A stretch of 64,000 bases of DNA. Origin: an uncultured Gammaproteobacteria bacterium. Lineage in GTDB: Bacteria; Pseudomonadota; Gammaproteobacteria; Eutrophobiales; Eutrophobiaceae. The notes under the pieces are model-generated. The model saw only the letters and a list, made by a program, of their open reading frames with translations. It made no database searches and was not told where the DNA came from. The stretch is from the NCBI GenBank assembly GCA_943788815.1, contig CALSRS010000001.1, positions 558,001-622,000 on the forward strand, read 5' to 3'. Below are positions 62,034 to 64,000 of the stretch, in pieces. Position 1 is the first letter of the stretch, and each line of letters opens with the position of its first letter. The position numbers were made by a program, and so were the translations under genes.

Positions 62034-63320
<1,287 letters not shown>

Positions 63321-63347
63321 TTAACTACCTTCCTTATTGCAAAATAT

Positions 63348-64000
63348 TCAGATCGCTTTTACGGCATTATCAATTTTTTTTAACAACGTGAGTAAGCTGG
63401 ACATATCACTTAATGGCCATGAATTTGGGCCATCACTTAATGCCTCTTGTGGATTTGGATGGGTTTCCATGAATAAACCTGCGATTCCTGCGCCCACCGC
63501 CGCTCGTGCCAAGGTCGGAATAAATTCACGTTGTCCCCCGGATTTATCCCCTTGTCCTCCTGGCAGTTGAACAGAGTGGGTGGCATCAAAAACAACCGGG
63601 CAAGCAGTGTCCTGCAAAACCTTCAAGGATCGCATATCAGAGATCAGGTTGTTATACCCAAAACTGGTTCCTCTTTCGCATACCATTATATTGTTATTAC
63701 CGGTCGATTTTGCCTTTTCAACCACGGTCTTCATGTCCCAGGGAGCAAGAAATTGTCCCTTTTTTATATTGACCGGTTTCCCCTGAGAAGCGACATTCAT
63801 AATAAAGTTAGTTTGCCGACATAAGAATGCCGGCGTCTGCAATATATCTACTACTGCTGACACCTCATTTAGAGGGGTATCTTCATGGACGTCTGTCAAG
63901 ACTGGAACACCAATTTGAGATTTAACCTGTTCCAGAATTTTGAGCCCTTGTTCCAGTCCTGGACCGCGATAACTGGTGTGTGAACTACGATTGGCTTTAT
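63348..64000 (-). CDS. kdsA: 3-deoxy-8-phosphooctulonate synthase (N-terminus outside window)
   Basis: About 217 residues of the usual ~280 are visible; the gene enters from the right edge at [21 protein letters not shown]-8-P synthase motifs follow: [61 protein letters not shown] and [14 protein letters not shown]. An internal TTG could look like a start but the reading frame clearly continues upstream of it. Makes the KDO precursor for LPS core. Confidence 0.95.
   Translation of the reverse strand, partial: KANRSSHTSYRGPGLEQGLKILEQVKSQIGVPVLTDVHEDTPLNEVSAVVDILQTPAFLCRQTNFIMNVASQGKPVNIKKGQFLAPWDMKTVVEKAKSTGNNNIMVCERGTSFGYNNLISDMRSLKVLQDTACPVVFDATHSVQLPGGQGDKSGGQREFIPTLARAAVGAGIAGLFMETHPNPQEALSDGPNSWPLSDMSSLLTLLKKIDNAVKAI

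Overview
The window reads as chromosome from an AT-rich Gammaproteobacterium, probably marine and free-living. The evidence is a kdsA-eno-ftsB-ispD-ispF run, a tamA-tamB pair, pyrC with rnt, purB and a roughly 1290-residue single-chain purL, cbpA-cbpM, and a Zn-protease-rimK-aspartoacylase cassette. The family mix (DUF5916, secreted N-acyl-D-amino-acid deacylase, GNAT-nitrilase fusion, many envelope proteins) recalls oligotrophic marine lineages, but I cannot name a genus. No rRNA, tRNA, CRISPR array or prophage was recognised.

Layout. 1-5995 (minus strand): partial secreted cyclophilin, then a MacB/FtsX-type export operon (ATPase, permease, HlyD adaptor) followed by a DUF4159 protein; the adaptor gene holds a G10 tract. 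6017-9254: a carboxylesterase convergent with a CPA2 cation/proton antiporter gene split by one in-frame TGA. 9343-14849: tamA-tamB. 15038-18562: a secreted M15-like protein that appears to have lost zinc ligands, then the rimK cassette. 18845-20900: cbpA-cbpM and a DUF2179 membrane protein. 21413-22916: a 1504-bp IS3-family element. 22971-33230: MscS channel, an aminotransferase relic, TonB receptor, GST, EEP nuclease, MFS pump, an intact CPA2 antiporter and a PepSY protein. 33411-39374: deacylase, rnt, pyrC, aldo/keto reductase and purB. 39527-50976: GNAT-nitrilase fusion, VOC protein, esterase, DUF5916 protein and a GNAT/DUF7931-like/secretin-like/purL run. 50977-52189: degenerate 56-57-bp tandem repeats with palindromic sites ahead of an unfamiliar HExxH gene. 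52621-56693: methyltransferase, two tandem msrP genes with one msrQ, and an Smr protein. 56771-60357: an RpfG-like HD-GYP regulator next to an RpfC-like sensor kinase that is frameshifted and cut off by a second, inverted copy of the IS. 60510-64000: ispF-ispD-ftsB-eno-kdsA, with kdsA running off the window.

Taken together, the window is mostly housekeeping and envelope biology with signs of ongoing genome change: a nonsense-split transporter, a frameshifted and IS-truncated signalling kinase, a decayed aminotransferase, two nearly identical inverted IS copies and a homopolymer in an export adaptor. I did not find an obvious new defence or biosynthetic system. The least explained loci are the repeat array with its HExxH gene, the M15-like probable pseudoenzyme and the doubled MsrP locus.
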